Shown here: positions 5,794 to 6,126 of the stretch, piece after piece
How the letters are laid out: each line of letters begins with the position of its first letter
How positions within the stretch are numbered: the first letter of the stretch is position 1
Source: an uncultured Eubacteriales bacterium
GTDB taxonomy: Bacteria; Bacillota; Clostridia; Oscillospirales; Oscillospiraceae
NCBI GenBank assembly: GCA_900550165.1
Contig: URQY01000058.1
Span: 1 to 6,126 of the forward strand
Reading direction: 5' to 3'
Length of the DNA: 6,126 bases
Position numbers and translations under genes: made by a program
Notes under the pieces: generated by a model
Database searches by the model: none
What the model saw: the letters and a program-made list of their open reading frames with translations, nothing else
Told to the model about the DNA's origin: nothing

Positions 5794-6126
5794 CTATCCC
5801 TGCTTTTGCTCCTTTTCCGCGCAGAATTGCGCGAGCTTTTCGTTGAGCTTCTTGTAAATGTGCTCGCGGAACCAGGGCTCGCTGCTGGCCTGCACCGCGC
5901 CCTCCGGCGTGAACCACTGCACGCCGCTGTTCTCGTCGGGCTTGACCGTGAGCGCGTCCGCATCGTCCGCGATGAGAAGATACGTCACATTCAGATGCAG
6001 ATGGCTGGACACATATTTCCCCCTCTTTACATTCCCATCCACCGTCAGCGATTCCAGCGAAAAGATCTCATCCGACACCGGACGCACCTCTCTGATCCCG
6101 GCCTCCTCCTTCACCTCGCGGATCGC
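5794..6126 (-). CDS. Nudix hydrolase, N terminus beyond the window
   Basis: Nudix enzymes hydrolyse nucleoside diphosphates linked to another moiety, using Mg2+ held by the Nudix box. The window holds the last 110 residues. The visible part opens with AIREVKEEAGI, the C-terminal half of the box (RE-x2-EE-x-G-hydrophobic), with the catalytic Glu residues intact. It continues with HLHLNVTYLL and KPDENSGVQWF, both common in small clostridial MutT-like Nudix proteins, and ends in a charged Lys/Glu/Gln-rich helix. The reading frame is open to the right edge, so the true start and the first half of the box lie outside; a GTG inside the box is not a plausible start. Substrate cannot be assigned. No clear terminator follows it. 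Confidence 0.88.
   Translation of the reverse strand, partial: AIREVKEEAGIREVRPVSDEIFSLESLTVDGNVKRGKYVSSHLHLNVTYLLIADDADALTVKPDENSGVQWFTPEGAVQASSEPWFREHIYKKLNEKLAQFCAEKEQKQG

Noticed and set aside
5770..5796. Reassignment of TAG as a sense codon, given two in-frame TAGs after the Nudix gene.
   Set aside because: murD ends normally with TAG at its expected family length, so TAG acts as a stop here. Gene decay or chance is simpler.
1..6126. CRISPR arrays, tRNA genes, insertion sequences or attachment sites.
   Set aside because: No regularly spaced repeats, tRNA-like cloverleaf, transposase frames or target-site duplications were seen.

Overview
The window looks like a chromosomal segment from a GC-rich, spore-forming Firmicute of the Clostridia, most likely an Oscillospiraceae-type gut anaerobe. 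This is inferred from four things: a YunB sporulation protein, an ECF-type vitamin transporter S component, a class A RNase P RNA, and a divergent LigA family that I associate with such genomes. No species can be named from the sequence alone. Nothing here looks like a phage, an insertion sequence or a CRISPR array.

Left part (1-4400, minus strand). A tight three-gene cluster reads murD (2910-4292), then yunB (2169-2861), then a divergent NAD+-dependent DNA ligase (96-2132). The gaps are 48 and 36 nt, so one transcript is likely. It would start at a sigma-A-type promoter at 4334-4362 and end at a perfect 17-bp hairpin at 17-54. MurD makes UDP-MurNAc-L-Ala-D-Glu for peptidoglycan, YunB is a membrane-anchored sporulation protein, and the ligase acts in DNA nick sealing. 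Both gene junctions carry inverted repeats, and the one before yunB buries that gene's GTG start codon.

Middle (4374-4887). RNase P RNA (rnpB, 4409-4772) is read on the plus strand from a near-consensus promoter placed back to back with the murD promoter. It ends at a strong hairpin terminator (4782-4824). A second hairpin (4859-4887) ends the converging ECF transporter gene.

Right part (4900-6126, minus strand). An ECF S component (4900-5487) is preceded by its own promoter and a leader of about 128 nt. That leader can close an 11-bp long-range helix just upstream of the ribosome binding site, so it is a candidate regulatory RNA of no class I recognise. A Nudix hydrolase enters from the right edge and stops at 5794. 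The 306-bp gap between the two genes holds this promoter and leader plus a short coding-like tail, possibly a gene remnant, in the same frame as the Nudix gene.

The points most worth checking are the ligase's substituted NMN-binding and nucleotidyl-transferase residues, the structured ECF leader, and the hairpin over the yunB start. I saw no clear-cut new multi-gene system.
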